Assembly (NCBI RefSeq): GCF_932526225.1
Contig: NC_064048.1
Location: forward strand, 13,525,665-13,589,664
From: Nematostella vectensis
Lineage: Eukaryota > Cnidaria > Anthozoa > Actiniaria > Edwardsiidae
Length of the DNA: 64,000 nt
Direction of reading: 5' to 3'
Below the pieces are notes generated by a model. That model had not been told where the DNA came from. It saw only the letters and a list, made by a program, of their open reading frames with translations, and did not search any database. Position numbers and translations under genes: made by a program. This document shows positions 37,014 to 50,598 of the stretch, piece after piece; position 1 is the first letter of the stretch, and each line of letters opens with the position of its first letter.

Positions 37014-39013
37014 TATTGAATAAAGGACTGCAAAAAAACATCTTTTGTACTAGTTGCTTGAATTGACCCTTGGCTATTTTTAGCTGAATTCCCCTCCCCC
37101 TCTAAAAAAGAAAATAATAATAATAGAACAAAACTAAAAAGAAAAAAAAACACAACAGAGACCCCCACCAACAATTTTGATTTTTTTTTTACTTTCCTTT
37201 AAAGGGGGAGTGTCATGTTTAAGAGATTTGCAATAGCTCTAGAGCCCTGACACAATGAACTTCAGTGAAATTCTAATACTGACTTATGAGCTTTTGGTAC
37301 ATGTGGGAGACTTTAAACAAAACAACAAAAATGACCACAAACTGTCAATTAACATAGTTTTCAATATAATATTGCATATTATTTAATAAGGTATTGACAG
37401 CTTTTAAAAAGTTCAACTGTTTGTTGACACTTAAAAACCTACAATAAACACTGACTCAAGACATGCGCAGTACTATGCTGCTGCCCCTTTAAAGTAAAAT
37501 ACAGCTTTACTTAGTCAGCGTAGACAAAATTGCTGATTTTGTCAATATTCTAATATGAAGATGTCAATATTCTCCCCCCCTTACGTCTTTATTTCTATTT
37601 ATTTTATGCTTTTCACATGATACCAAAACAGCGTCTTTTTTCTTCGCTAATTTGATGTCATGTACACAATAAAAGAGATGCGCCCGTTCGCATGGCGAGT
37701 CCCCAAGGGACCCAAGACGCCCAAATAGACCTCTATTTTTTGTCATCCACAATCTCTGCGAGCTGTGCGTGGCGTAACCGTATTACAGGCCTGGGATCCT
37801 GGTTATTGTCCTCCCCATTAATGCGCGGGTTGGGATAACCTTGCAAGAGTGTTGTACAGCATATTCGCTCGGAAATATCGGTACTTGGGGCCTTCGGGTT
37901 CTTTACAGCCTTCCGTAAAAGCCTTGTGCTGCCATACCGATTGGGTAATCCGTATGTATGGTTTCCGTTTTGTTCTTCAGACCGGGTTCGATCCCAGGCC
38001 AATGGGCTTTTTTTTATTCGTTTTCTTTCTTTGTGCTTGACCCCCCTAATCCTGATTGGTTTTGCGCAAAAATAACAAAAAAAAGTGAGTTTGCAAAATA
38101 ACTTGCTGGATTTATTGATTATATGTATTCAATTTGTTCCTAGGAAGTTAACAAAAAACACAAAGCAAAGAGTTTGAGGAAGTAAATAAGTATGTGAACT
38201 TTAATGTTCTATTTGAAGGGGCGCATTTTGTACAGGGAAGCATACATAGAATGCTTAACTGGTGGAGAGGGGAGAGGTAAAAGTTTATTGAGCATAATGT
38301 CAACAATAGCAGGGGGAAGGGAGGGGCACTCTCTTCATACAATATTGCAGTTGTTACCTATTATTAAATAAGTTTGTAACATGTCTTTGTTTATTAAGCA
38401 AGGTCTATTTCTGAGACAAGCAAACTCAAGTAAGAGCTTTTGAAATAACAGGTGAGTGTTAAAAAAAAAAACAATTATCTGATTAGAAAACTAATGTAGA
38501 TTCCTTTGCACCAAATAAGAACAAACTTCATTTTGTTTGTTATTTATGAGGAACGAGATGAGCTCTACAAGGCCAAGAAGAAATATGTATTGCTCATCTA
38601 AATTATACAAGTAAATAATAATATTAAAAAAGAATTACTGTGTGTAATTAGAGTGGTTTTCATTAACCCGTGAAACAAAGTGTGATAGTTAATCGGTAAT
38701 AGTTAGTAAAACACAAAAAAGAACAATAGAATCAGATCACAACAAAGTGTAATACGCTAAAGCGTAGTTCACGGGTTAATGAAGGTTTTGACATTTCAAC
38801 CTTACATCCACATGGAAGTAATGCCTAATATCGAGTTCCCTACAGTAAGTGTTTTGCAGTCAAGTTGTTTTCTTTTAGTAGGTAAAAAATTATTCTAAAT
38901 AATTGTAATCATAGCTATGGTCACCACTTACACATATAGAACTTGTAATGAAAAGAACGAAAAAATATATATATATGCAGTCAAACAAAAGAATTGCATT
39001 ATAACCTTGAATA
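37014..39013 (-). repeat. 2-kb unit, inverted, A/B intermediate
   Basis: This is a 2,000-bp unit. Its CT-rich segment mixes class A (ATTGAGCATAATGTC, GGGGAGAGG) with class B (TAAAAGTTTATTG). The B box is intact at about 37,984. Confidence 0.87.
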
Positions 39014-40532
39014 TATTGAATAAAGGACTGCAAAAAAACATCTTTTGTACTAGTTGCTTGAATTGACCCTTGGCTATTTTTAGCTGAATTCCCCTCCCCC
39101 TCTAAAAAAGAAAATAATAATAATAATAGAAAAAAACTAAAAAGAAAAAAAACACAACAGAGACCCCCACCAACAATTTTGATTTTTTTTTACTTTCCTT
39201 TAAAGGGGGAGTGTCATGTTTAAGAGATTTGCAATAGCTCTAGAGCCCTGACACAATGAACTTCAGTGAAATTCTAATATTGACTTATGAGCTTTTGATA
39301 CATGTGGGAGACTTTAAACAAAACAAAAAAAACCACAAACTGTCAATTAACATAGTTTTCAATATAATATTGCATATTATTTAATAAGGTATTGACAGCT
39401 TTTAAAAAGTTCAACTGTTTGTTGACACTTAAAAGCCTACAATAATCACTGACTCCAGACATGCGCAGTACTATGCTGCTGCCCCTTTAAAGTAAAATAC
39501 AGCTTTACTTAGTCAGCGTAGACAAAATTGAGGATTTTGTCAATATTCTAATATGAAGATGTCAATATTCTCCCCCCTTACGTCTTTATTTCTATTTATT
39601 TGATGCTTTTCACATGATACCAAAACAGCGTCTTTTTTCTTCGCTAATTTGATGTCATGTACACAATAAAAGAGATGCGCCCGTGCGCATGGCGAGTCCC
39701 TAAGGGACCCAAGACGCCCAAATAGACCTCTATTTTTTGTCATCCACAATCATCCACAGGGAAGCATACATAGAATGCTTAATTGGTGGAGAGGGGAGAG
39801 GTAACAGTTTATTGAGCATAATGTCAACAATAGCAGGGGGAAGGGAGGGGCACTCTCTTCATACAATATTGCAGTTGTTACCTATTATTAAATAAGTTTG
39901 TAACATGTCTTTGTTTATTAAGCAAGGTCTATTTCTGAGACAAGCAAACTCAAGTAAGACCTGTTGAAATAACAGGTGAGTGTTAAAAAAACAATTATCT
40001 GATTAGAAAACTAATGTAGATTCCTTTGCACCAAAATAAGAACAAACTTCATTTTGTTTGTTATTTATGAGGAACGAGATGAGCTCTACAAAGCCATAAA
40101 GAAATATGTATTGCTCATCTAAATTATACAAGTAAATGATAATATTAAAAAAGAACTACTGTAAGTAATTAAAGTGGTTTTCATTAACCCGTGAAACAAA
40201 GTGTGATAGTTAAACGGTAATAGTTAATAAAACACAAAAAAGAACAATAGAATCAGATCACAACAAAGTGTAATACGCTAAAGCGTAGTTCACGGGTTAA
40301 TGAAGGTTTTGACATTTCAACCTTACATCCACATGAAAGTAATGCCTAATATCGAGTGCCCTACAGTAAGTGTTTTGCAGTCAAGTTGTTTTCTTTTAGT
40401 AGGTAAAAAATAATTCTAAATAATAGTAATCATAGCTATGGTCACCACTTACACATATAGCACTTGTAATGAAAAGAAAGAAAAAATATATATATGCAGT
40501 CAAACAACAGAATTGCATGATAACCTTGAATA
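39014..40532 (-). repeat. 2-kb unit, inverted, with internal deletion
   Basis: This unit is only 1,519 bp. About 0.48 kb is missing at 39,751-39,757, where GTCATCCACAATC jumps to ACAGGGAAGCATAC. The lost part contains the tRNA-like relic, its A/T-run and part of the GC-richer core, so this unit has no B box. Confidence 0.93.
39741..39762. other. Deletion junction with templated CATCCAC copy
   Basis: CATCCACAATC, the normal left side, is followed by ATCCACAGGG, of which only ACAGGG belongs to the normal right side. CATCCACA is therefore present twice, 10 bases apart, as if the end was copied locally before joining. Confidence 0.85.
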
Positions 40533-42527
40533 TATTGAATAAAGGACTGCAAAAAAACATCTTTTGTACTAGTTGCTTGAATTGACCCTTGGCTATTTTT
40601 AGCTGAATTCCCCTCCCCCTCTAAAAAAGAAAATAATAATAATAATAGAACAAATTTAAAAAGAAAATAAACACAGCAGAGACCACCACCAACAATTTTG
40701 ATTTTTTTTTTACTTTTCTTTAAAGGGGGAGTGTCATGTTTAAGAGATTTGAAATAGCTCTAGAGCTCTGACACAATGAACTTCAGAGAAATTCTAATAC
40801 TGACTTATGAGCTTTTGGTACATGTGGGGACTTTAAACAAAACAAAAAAATGAACACAAACTGTCAATTAACATAGTTTTCAATATAATATTGCATATTA
40901 TTTAATAAGGTATTAACAGCTTTTAAAAAGTTCAACTGTTTGTTGACACTTAAATGAATACAATAATCACTGACTCCAGACATGCGCAGTACTATGCTGC
41001 TGCCCCTTTAAAGTAAAATACAGCTTTACTTAGTCAGCGTAGACAATATTGCGGATTTTGTCAATATTCTAATATGAAGATGTCAATATTCTCCCCCCTT
41101 ACGTCTTTATTTCTATTTATTTTATGCTTTTCACATGATACCAAAACAGCGTCTTTTTTCTTCGCTAATTTGATGTCATGTACACAATAAAAGAGATGCG
41201 CCTGTTCTCATGGCGAGTCCCCAAGGGACCCAAGACGCCCAAATAGACCTCTATTTTTTGTCATCCACAATCTCGGCGAGCTGTGCGTGGCGTAACCGTA
41301 TTACAGGCCTGGGATCCTGGTTATTGTCCTCCCCATTAATGCGCGGGTTGGGATAACCTTGCAAGAGTGTTGTACAGCATATTCGCTCGGAAATATCGGT
41401 GCTTGGGGCCTTCGGGTTCTTTACAGCCTTCCGTAAAAGCCTTGTGCTGCCATACCGATTGGGTAATCCGTATGTATGGTTTCCGTTTTGTTCTTCAGAC
41501 CGGGTTCGATCCCAGGACAATGGGCTTTTTTTTATTCGTTTTCTTTCTTTGTGCTTGACCCCTCTAATCCTGATTGGTTTTGCGCAAAAATAATAAAAAA
41601 AAGTGAGTTTGCAAAATAAGCTTGCTGGATTTATTGATTATATGTATTCAATTTGTTCCTAGGAAGTTAACAAAAAACACAAAGCAAAGAGTTTGAGGAA
41701 GTAAATAAGTATGTGAACTTTAATGTTCTATTTGAAGGGGCGCATTTTGTACAGGGAAGCATACATAGAATGCTTAACTGGTGGAGAGGGGAGAGGTAAC
41801 AGTTTATTGAGCATAATGTCAACAATAGCAGGGGGAAGGGAGGGGCACTCTCTTCATACAATATTGCAGTTGTTACCTATTATTAAATAAGTTTGTAACA
41901 TGTCTTTGGTTATTAAGCAAGGTCTATTTCTGAGACAAGCAAACTCAAGTAAGAGCTTTTGAAATAACAGGTGAGTGTTAAAAAAACAATTATCTGATTA
42001 GAAAACTACTGTAGATTCCTTTGCACCAAAATAAGAACAAACTTCATTTTGTTTGTTATTTATGAGGAACGAGATGAGCTCTACAAAGCCATAAAGAAAT
42101 ATGTATTGCTCATCTAAATTATACAAGTAAATGATAATATTAAAAAAGAACTACTGTAAGTAATTAGAGTGGTTTTCATTAACCCGTGAAACAAAGTGTG
42201 ATAGTTAAACGGTAATAGTTAGTAAAACACAAAAAAGAACAATAGAATCAGATCACAACAAAGTGTAATACGCTAAAGCGTAGTTCACGGGTTAATGAAG
42301 GTTTTGACATTTCAACCTTACATCCACATGAAAGTAATGCCTAATATCGAGTGCCCTACAGTAAGTGTTTTGCAGTCAAGTTGTTTTCTGTTAGTAGGTA
42401 AAAAATTATTCTAAATAATAGTAATCATAGCTATGGTCACCACTTACACATATAGCACTTGTAATGAAAAGAAAGAAAAAATATATATATGCAGTCAAAC
42501 AACAGAATTGCATGATAACCTTGAATA
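40533..42527 (-). repeat. 2-kb unit, inverted, homogeneous class A
   Basis: This is a 1,995-bp unit and the leftmost of the homogeneous run. It differs from the next units by GTCAGCGTAGACAATATT near 41,033 and by CCTGTTCTCATGG near 41,201. Confidence 0.9.
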
Positions 42528-44524
42528 TATTGAATAAAGGACTGCAAAAAAACATCTTTTGTACTAGTTGCTTGAATTGACCCTTGGCTATTTTTAGCTG
42601 AATTCCCCTCTCCCTCTAAAAAAGAAAATAATAATAATAATAGAACAAAACTAAAAAGAAAAAAAAAACACAACAGAGACCCCCACCAGCAATTTTGATT
42701 TTTTTTTACTTTCCTTTAAAGGGGGAGTGTCATGTTTAAGAGATTTGCAATAGCTCTAGAGCCCTGACACAATGAACTTCAGTGAAATTCTAATACTGAC
42801 TTATGAGCTTTTGGTACATGTGGGAGACTTTAAACAAAACAAAAAAAATGACCACAAACTGTCAATTAACATAGTTTTCAATATAATATTGCATATTATT
42901 TAATAAGGTATTGACAGCTTTTAAAAAGTTCAACTGTTTGTTGACACTTAAAAGCCTACAATAAACACTGACTCCAGACATGCGCAGTACTATGCTGCTG
43001 CCCCTTTAAAGTAAAATACAGCTTTACTTAGTCATGGTAGACAATATTGCGGATTTTGTCAATATTCTAATATGAAGATGTCAATTTTCTCCCCCCTTAC
43101 GTCTTTATTTCTATTTATTTTATGCTTTTCACATGATACCAAAACAGCGTCTTTTTTCTTCGCTAATTTGATGTCATGTACACAATAAAAGAGATGCGCC
43201 TGTTCGCATGGCGAGTCCCCAAGGGACCCAAGACGCCCAAATAGACCTCTATTTTTTGTCATCCACAATCTCGGCGAGCTGTGCGTGGCGTAACCGTATT
43301 ACAGGCCTGGGATCCTGGTTATTGTCCTCCCCATTAATGCGCGGGTTGGGATAACCTTGCAAGAGTGTTGTACAGCATATTCGCTCGGAAATATCGGTGC
43401 TTGGGGCCTTCGGGTTCTTTACAGCCTTCCGTAAAAGCCTTGTGCTGCCATACCGATTGGGTAATCCGTATGTATGGTTTCCGTTTTGTTCTTCAGACCG
43501 GGTTCGATCCCAGGCCAATGGGCCTTTTTTTTATTCGTTTTCTATCTTTGTGCTTGACCCCCCTAATCCTGATTGGTTTTGCGCAAAAATAAAAAAAAAG
43601 TGAGTTTGCAAAATAAGCTTGCTGGATTTATTGATTATATGTATTCAATTTGTTCCTAGGAAGTTAACAAAAAACACAAAGCAAAGAGTTTGAGGAAGTA
43701 AATAAGTATGTGAACTTTAATGTTCTATTTGAAGGGGCGCATTTTGTACAGGGAAGCATACATAGAATGCTTAACTGGTGGAGAGGGGAGAGGTAACAGT
43801 TTATTGAGCATAATGTCAACAATAGCAGGGGGAAGGGAGGGGCACTCTCTTCATACAATATTGCAGTTGTTACCTATTATTAAATAAGTTTGTAACATGT
43901 CTTTGGTTATTAAGCAAGGTCTATTTCTGAGACAAGCAAACTCAAGTAAGAGCTTTTGAAATAACAGGTGAGTGTTAAAAAAACAATTATCTGATTAGAA
44001 AACTACTGTAGATTCCTTTGCACCAAAATAAGAACAAACTTCATTTTGTTTGTTATTTATGAGGAACGAGATGAGCTCTACAAAGCCATAAAGAAATATG
44101 TATTGCTCATCTAAATTATACAAGTAAATGATAATATTAAAAAAGAACTACTGTAAGTAATTAGAGTGGTTTTCATTAACCCGTGAAACAAAGTGTGATA
44201 GTTAAACGGTAATAGTTAGTAAAACACAAAAAAGAACAATAGAATCAGATCACAACAAAGTGTAATACGCTAAAGCGTAGTTCACGGGTTAATGAAGGTT
44301 TTGACATTTCAACCTTACATCCACATGAAAGTAATGCCTAATATCGAGTGCCCTACAGTAAGTGTTTTGCAGTCAAGTTGTTTTCTGTTAGTAGGTAAAA
44401 AATTATTCTAAATAATAGTAATCATAGCTATGGTCACCACTTACACATATAGCACTTGTAATGAAAAGAAAGAAAAAATATATATATGCAGTCAAACAAC
44501 AGAATTGCATGATAACCTTGAATA
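42528..44524 (-). repeat. 2-kb unit, inverted, homogeneous class A
   Basis: This unit is 1,997 bp. It shares the private marker GTCATGGTAGAC (near 43,031, other units GTCAGCGTAGAC) with the next two units. Segments I compared with the next unit at a 1,997-bp offset looked identical. Confidence 0.92.
43441..43525 (+). other. tRNA-like relic with B box and T-run (representative, inverted block)
   Basis: This is the same relic on the plus strand: A-box-like TACCGATTGGG near 43,451-43,461, intact B box GGTTCGATCCC at 43,501-43,511, then CCAATGGGCC and a T-run from about 43,525. Of the inverted units, those at 33,978 and about 35,984 have point changes in the B box and the unit at 39,014 has lost it. 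The other copies I checked, near 37,984, 41,504, 45,498, 47,497 and 49,497, read intact. Confidence 0.55.
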
Positions 44525-46521
44525 TATTGAATAAAGGACTGCAAAAAAACATCTTTTGTACTAGTTGCTTGAATTGACCCTTGGCTATTTTTAGCTGAAT
44601 TCCCCTCTCCCTCTAAAAAAGAAAATAATAATAATAATAGAACAAAACTAAAAAGAAAAAAAAAACACAACAGAGACCCCCACCAGCAATTTTGATTTTT
44701 TTTTACTTTCCTTTAAAGGGGGAGTGTCATGTTTAAGAGATTTGCAATAGCTCTAGAGCCCTGACACAATGAACTTCAGTGAAATTCTAATACTGACTTA
44801 TGAGCTTTTGGTACATGTGGGAGACTTTAAACAAAACAAAAAAAATGACCACAAACTGTCAATTAACATAGTTTTCAATATAATATTGCATATTATTTAA
44901 TAAGGTATTGACAGCTTTTAAAAAGTTCAACTGTTTGTTGACACTTAAAAGCCTACAATAAACACTGACTCCAGACATGCGCAGTACTATGCTGCTGCCC
45001 CTTTAAAGTAAAATACAGCTTTACTTAGTCATGGTAGACAATATTGCGGATTTTGTCAATATTCTAATATGAAGATGTCAATTTTCTCCCCCCTTACGTC
45101 TTTATTTCTATTTATTTTATGCTTTTCACATGATACCAAAACAGCGTCTTTTTTCTTCGCTAATTTGATGTCATGTACACAATAAAAGAGATGCGCCTGT
45201 TCGCATGGCGAGTCCCCAAGGGACCCAAGACGCCCAAATAGACCTCTATTTTTTGTCATCCACAATCTCGGCGAGCTGTGCGTGGCGTAACCGTATTACA
45301 GGCCTGGGATCCTGGTTATTGTCCTCCCCATTAATGCGCGGGTTGGGATAACCTTGCAAGAGTGTTGTACAGCATATTCGCTCGGAAATATCGGTGCTTG
45401 GGGCCTTCGGGTTCTTTACAGCCTTCCGTAAAAGCCTTGTGCTGCCATACCGATTGGGTAATCCGTATGTATGGTTTCCGTTTTGTTCTTCAGACCGGGT
45501 TCGATCCCAGGCCAATGGGCCTTTTTTTTATTCGTTTTCTATCTTTGTGCTTGACCCCCCTAATCCTGATTGGTTTTGCGCAAAAATAAAAAAAAAGTGA
45601 GTTTGCAAAATAAGCTTGCTGGATTTATTGATTATATGTATTCAATTTGTTCCTAGGAAGTTAACAAAAAACACAAAGCAAAGAGTTTGAGGAAGTAAAT
45701 AAGTATGTGAACTTTAATGTTCTATTTGAAGGGGCGCATTTTGTACAGGGAAGCATACATAGAATGCTTAACTGGTGGAGAGGGGAGAGGTAACAGTTTA
45801 TTGAGCATAATGTCAACAATAGCAGGGGGAAGGGAGGGGCACTCTCTTCATACAATATTGCAGTTGTTACCTATTATTAAATAAGTTTGTAACATGTCTT
45901 TGGTTATTAAGCAAGGTCTATTTCTGAGACAAGCAAACTCAAGTAAGAGCTTTTGAAATAACAGGTGAGTGTTAAAAAAACAATTATCTGATTAGAAAAC
46001 TACTGTAGATTCCTTTGCACCAAAATAAGAACAAACTTCATTTTGTTTGTTATTTATGAGGAACGAGATGAGCTCTACAAAGCCATAAAGAAATATGTAT
46101 TGCTCATCTAAATTATACAAGTAAATGATAATATTAAAAAAGAACTACTGTAAGTAATTAGAGTGGTTTTCATTAACCCGTGAAACAAAGTGTGATAGTT
46201 AAACGGTAATAGTTAGTAAAACACAAAAAAGAACAATAGAATCAGATCACAACAAAGTGTAATACGCTAAAGCGTAGTTCACGGGTTAATGAAGGTTTTG
46301 ACATTTCAACCTTACATCCACATGAAAGTAATGCCTAATATCGAGTGCCCTACAGTAAGTGTTTTGCAGTCAAGTTGTTTTCTGTTAGTAGGTAAAAAAT
46401 TATTCTAAATAATAGTAATCATAGCTATGGTCACCACTTACACATATAGCACTTGTAATGAAAAGAAAGAAAAAATATATATATGCAGTCAAACAACAGA
46501 ATTGCATGATAACCTTGAATA
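44525..46521 (-). repeat. 2-kb unit, inverted, homogeneous class A
   Basis: This is a 1,997-bp unit, nearly a duplicate of the unit on its left, including the rare CACCAGCAATTTTG variant near 44,682. The intact B box is at 45,498-45,508 on the plus strand. Confidence 0.92.
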
Positions 46522-48519
46522 TATTGAATAAAGGACTGCAAAAAAACATCTTTTGTACTAGTTGCTTGAATTGACCCTTGGCTATTTTTAGCTGAATTCC
46601 CCTCTCCCTCTAAAAAAGAAAATAATAATAATAATAGAACAAAACTAAAAAGAAAAAAAAAAACACAACAGAGACCCCCACCAACAATTTTGATTTTTTT
46701 TTTACTTTCCTTTAAAGGGGGAGTGTCATGTTTAAGAGATTTGCAATAGCTCTAGAGCCCTGACACAATGAACTTCAGTGAAATTCTAATACTGACTTAT
46801 GAGCTTTTGGTACATGTGGGAGACTTTAAACAAAACAAAAAAAATGACCACAAACTGTCAATTAACATAGTTTTCAATATAATATTGCATATTATTTAAT
46901 AAGGTATTGACAGCTTTTAAAAAGTTCAACTGTTTGTTGACACTTAAAAGCCTACAATAAACACTGACTCCAGACATGCGCAGTACTATGCTGCTGCCCC
47001 TTTAAAGTAAAATACAGCTTTACTTAGTCATGGTAGACAATATTGCGGATTTTGTCAATATTCTAATATGAAGATGTCAATTTTCTCCCCCCTTACGTCT
47101 TTATTTCTATTTATTTTATGCTTTTCACATGATACCAAAACAGCGTCTTTTTTCTTCGCTAATTTGATGTCATGTACACAATAAAAGAGATGCGCCTGTT
47201 CGCATGGCGAGTCCCCAAGGGACCCAAGACGCCCAAATAGACCTCTATTTTTTGTCATCCACAATCTCGGCGAGCTGTGCGTGGCGTAACCGTATTACAG
47301 GCCTGGGATCCTGGTTATTGTCCTCCCCATTAATGCGCGGGTTGGGATAACCTTGCAAGAGTGTTGTACAGCATATTCGCTCGGAAATATCGGTGCTTGG
47401 GGCCTTCGGGTTCTTTACAGCCTTCCGTAAAAGCCTTGTGCTGCCATACCGATTGGGTAATCCGTATGTATGGTTTCGTTTTGTTCTTCAGACCGGGTTC
47501 GATCCCAGGCCAATGGGCCTTTTTTTTATTCGTTTTCTATCTTTGTGCTTCACCCCCCTAATCCTGATTGGTTTTGCGCAAAAATAAAAAAAAAGTGAGT
47601 TTGCAAAATAAGCTTGCTGGATTTATTGATTATATGTATTCAATTTGTTCCTAGGAAGTTAACAAAAAACACAAAGCAAAGAGTTTGAGGAAGTAAATAA
47701 GTATGTGAACTTTAATGTTCTATTTGAAGGGGCGCATTTTGTACAGGGAAGCATACATAGAATGCTTAACTGGTGGAGAGGGGAGAGGTAACAGTTTATT
47801 GAGCATAATGTCAACAATAGCAGGGGGAAGGGAGGGGCACTCTCTTCATACAATATTGCAGTTGTTACCTATTATTAAATAAGTTTGTAACATGTCTTTG
47901 GTTATTAAGCAAGGTCTATTTCTGAGACAAGCAAACTCAAGTAAGAGCTTTTGAAATAACAGGTGAGTGTTAAAAAAACAATTATCTGATTAGAAAACTA
48001 CTGTAGATTCCTTTGCACCAAAATAAGAACAAACTTCATTTTGTTTGTTATTTATGAGGAACGAGATGAGCTCTACAAAGCCATAAAGAAATATGTATTG
48101 CTCATCTAAATTATACAAGTAAATGATAATATTAAAAAAGAACTACTGTAAGTAATTAGAGTGGTTTTCATTAACCCGTGAAACAAAGTGTGATAGTTAA
48201 ACGGTAATAGTTAGTAAAACACAAAAAAGAACAATAGAATCAGATCACAACAAAGTGTAATACGCTAAAGCGTAGTTCACGGGTTAATGAAGGTTTTGAC
48301 ATTTCAACCTTACATCCACATGAAAGTAATGCCTAATATCGAGTGCCCTACAGTAAGTGTTTTGCAGTCAAGTTGTTTTCTGTTAGTAGGTAAAAAATTA
48401 TTCTAAATAATAGTAATCATAGCTATGGTCACCACTTACACATATAGCACTTGTAATGAAAAGAAAGAAAAAATATATATATGCAGTCAAACAACAGAAT
48501 TGCATGATAACCTTGAATA
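46522..48519 (-). repeat. 2-kb unit, inverted, homogeneous class A
   Basis: This is a 1,998-bp unit that shares GTCATGGTAGAC with the two units to its left. A one-base loss near 47,476 (GGTTTCGTTTTG) and CTTCACCCCCC near 47,548 are private, so it diverged slightly after amplification. Confidence 0.91.
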
Positions 48520-50519
48520 TATTGAATAAAGGACTGCAAAAAAACATCTTTTGTACTAGTTGCTTGAATTGACCCTTGGCTATTTTTAGCTGAATTCCCC
48601 TACCCCTCTAAAAAAGAAAATAATAATAATAATAGAACAAAACTAAAAAGAAAAAAAAAAAACACAACAGAGACCCCCACCAACAATTTTGATTTTTTTT
48701 TACTTTCCTTTAAAGGGGGAGTGTCATGTTTAAGAGATTTGCAATAGCTCTAGAGCCCTGACACAATGAACTTCAGTGAAATTCTAATACTGACTTATGA
48801 GCTTTTGGTACATGTGGGAGACTTTAAACAAAACAAAAAAAATGACCACAAACTGTCAATTAACATAGTTTTCAATATAATATTGCATATTATTTAATAA
48901 GGTATTGACAGCTTTTAAAAAGTTCAACTGTTTGTTGACACTTAAAACCCTACAATAAACACTGACTCCAGACATGCGCAGTACTATGCTGCTGCCCCTT
49001 TAAAGTAAAATACAGCTTTACTTAGTCAGCGTAGACAAAATTGCGGATTTTGTCAATATTCTAATATGAATATGTCAATATTCTCCCCCCTTACGTCTTT
49101 ATTTCTATTTATTTTATGCTTTTCACATGATACCAAAACAGCGTCTTTTTTCTTCGCTAATTTGATGTCATGTACACAATAAAAGAGATGCGCCTGTTCG
49201 CATGGCGAGTCCCCAAGGGACCCAAGACGCCCAAATAGACCTCTATTTTTTGTCATCCACAATCTCGGCGAGCTGTGCGTGGGGTAACCGTATTACAGGC
49301 CTGGGATCCTGGTTATTGTCCTCCCCATTAATGCGCGGGTTGGGATAACCTTGCAAGAGTGTTGTACAGCATATTCGCTCGGAAATATCGGTGCTTGGGG
49401 CCTTCGGGTTCTTTACAGCCTTCCGTAAAAGCCTTGTGCTGCCATACCGATTGGGTAATCCGTATGTATGGTTTCCGTTTTGTTCTTCAGACCGGGTTCG
49501 ATCCCAGGCCATTGGGCTTTTTTTTATTCGTTTTCTTTCTTTGTGCTTGACCCCCCTAATCCTGATTGGTTTTAAGCAAAAATAATAAAAAAAAGTGAGT
49601 TTGCAAAATAAGCTTGCTGGATTTATTGATTATATGTATTCAATTTGTTCCTAGCAAGTTAACAAAAAACAAAAAGCAAATAGTTTGAGGAAGTAAATAA
49701 GTATGTGAACTTTAATGTTCTATTTGAAGGGGCGCATTTTGTACAGGGAAGCATACATAGAATGCTTAACTGGTGGAGAGGGGAGAGGTAACAGTTTATT
49801 GAGCATAATGTCAACAATAGCAGGGGGAAGGGAGGGGCACTCTCTTCATACAATATTGCAGTTGTTACCTATTATTAAATAAGTTTGTAACATGTCTTTG
49901 TTTATTAAGCAAGGTCTATTTCTGAGAGAAGCAAACTCAAGTAAGAGCTTTTGAAATAACAGGTGAGTGTTAAAAAAACAATTATCTGATTAGAAAACTA
50001 CTGTAGATTCCTTTGCACCAAAATAAGAACAAACTTCATTTTGTTTGTTATTTATGAGGAACGAGATGAGCTCTACAAAGCCATAAAGAAATATGTATTG
50101 CTCATCTAAATTATACAAGTAAATGATAATATTAAAAAAGAACTACTGTAAGTAATTAGAGTGGTTTTCATTAACCCGTGAAACAAAGTGTGATAGTTAA
50201 ACGGTAATAGTTAGTAAAACACAAAAAAGAACAATAGAATCAGATCACAACAAAGTGTAATACGCTAAAGCGTAGTTCACGGGTTAATGAAGGTTTTGAC
50301 ATTTCAACCTTACATCCACATGAAAGTAATGCCTAATATTGAGTGCCCTACAGTAAGTGTTTTGCAGTCAAGTTGTTTTCTGTTAGTAGGTACAAAATTA
50401 TTCTAAATAATAGTAATCATAGCTATGGTCACCACTTACACATATAGCACTTGTAATGAAAAGATAGAAAAAATATATATATGCATTCAAACAACAGAAT
50501 TGCATGATAACCTTGAATA
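48520..50519 (-). repeat. 2-kb unit, inverted, last full copy
   Basis: This is a 2,000-bp unit with more private changes than its left neighbours, for example GTGGGGTAACC near 49,280, GGCCATTGGGC near 49,507 and TTTTAAGCAAAA near 49,570. An edge unit that has drifted more than inner units is a common satellite pattern. Confidence 0.9.
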
Positions 50520-50585
50520 TATTGAATAAAGGACTGCAAAAAAACATCTTTTGTACTAGTTGCTTGAATTGACCCTTGGCTATTT
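50520..50585 (-). repeat. Terminal fragment of the 2-kb satellite
   Basis: These 66 bp match the usual unit sequence up to CCCTTGGCTATTT. The expected continuation TTAGCTGAATTCC is absent, so the array ends here. Confidence 0.93.
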
Positions 50586-50598
50586 GGGTTTGACTATA
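50586..50598. other. Filler between the two satellites
   Basis: Thirteen bases separate the last 2-kb satellite base from the first recognisable base of the 545-bp satellite (CGGGTCGCTGCG at 50,599). Both satellites contain GGCTAT next to the break: GGCTATTTTTAGC in the first and GGCTATCAGCGGG in the second. This suggests a microhomology-assisted join followed by local alteration. Confidence 0.8.

Larger units (their letters stand above)
31986..50585 (-). repeat. 2.0-kb satellite, inverted-orientation block
   Basis: The same 2.0-kb unit now reads on the minus strand. With the same phase motif (seen here as ATAACCTTGAATA), the right ends of units lie at 33011, 35013, 37013, 39013, 40532, 42527, 44524, 46521, 48519 and 50519, with a short remainder to 50585. 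Unit lengths are 1,995-2,002 bp except the deleted 1,519-bp unit. I found none of the internal duplications or the 219-bp insertions of the direct block here. The units from 40,533 rightward are much more alike than those in the direct block. Confidence 0.97.
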
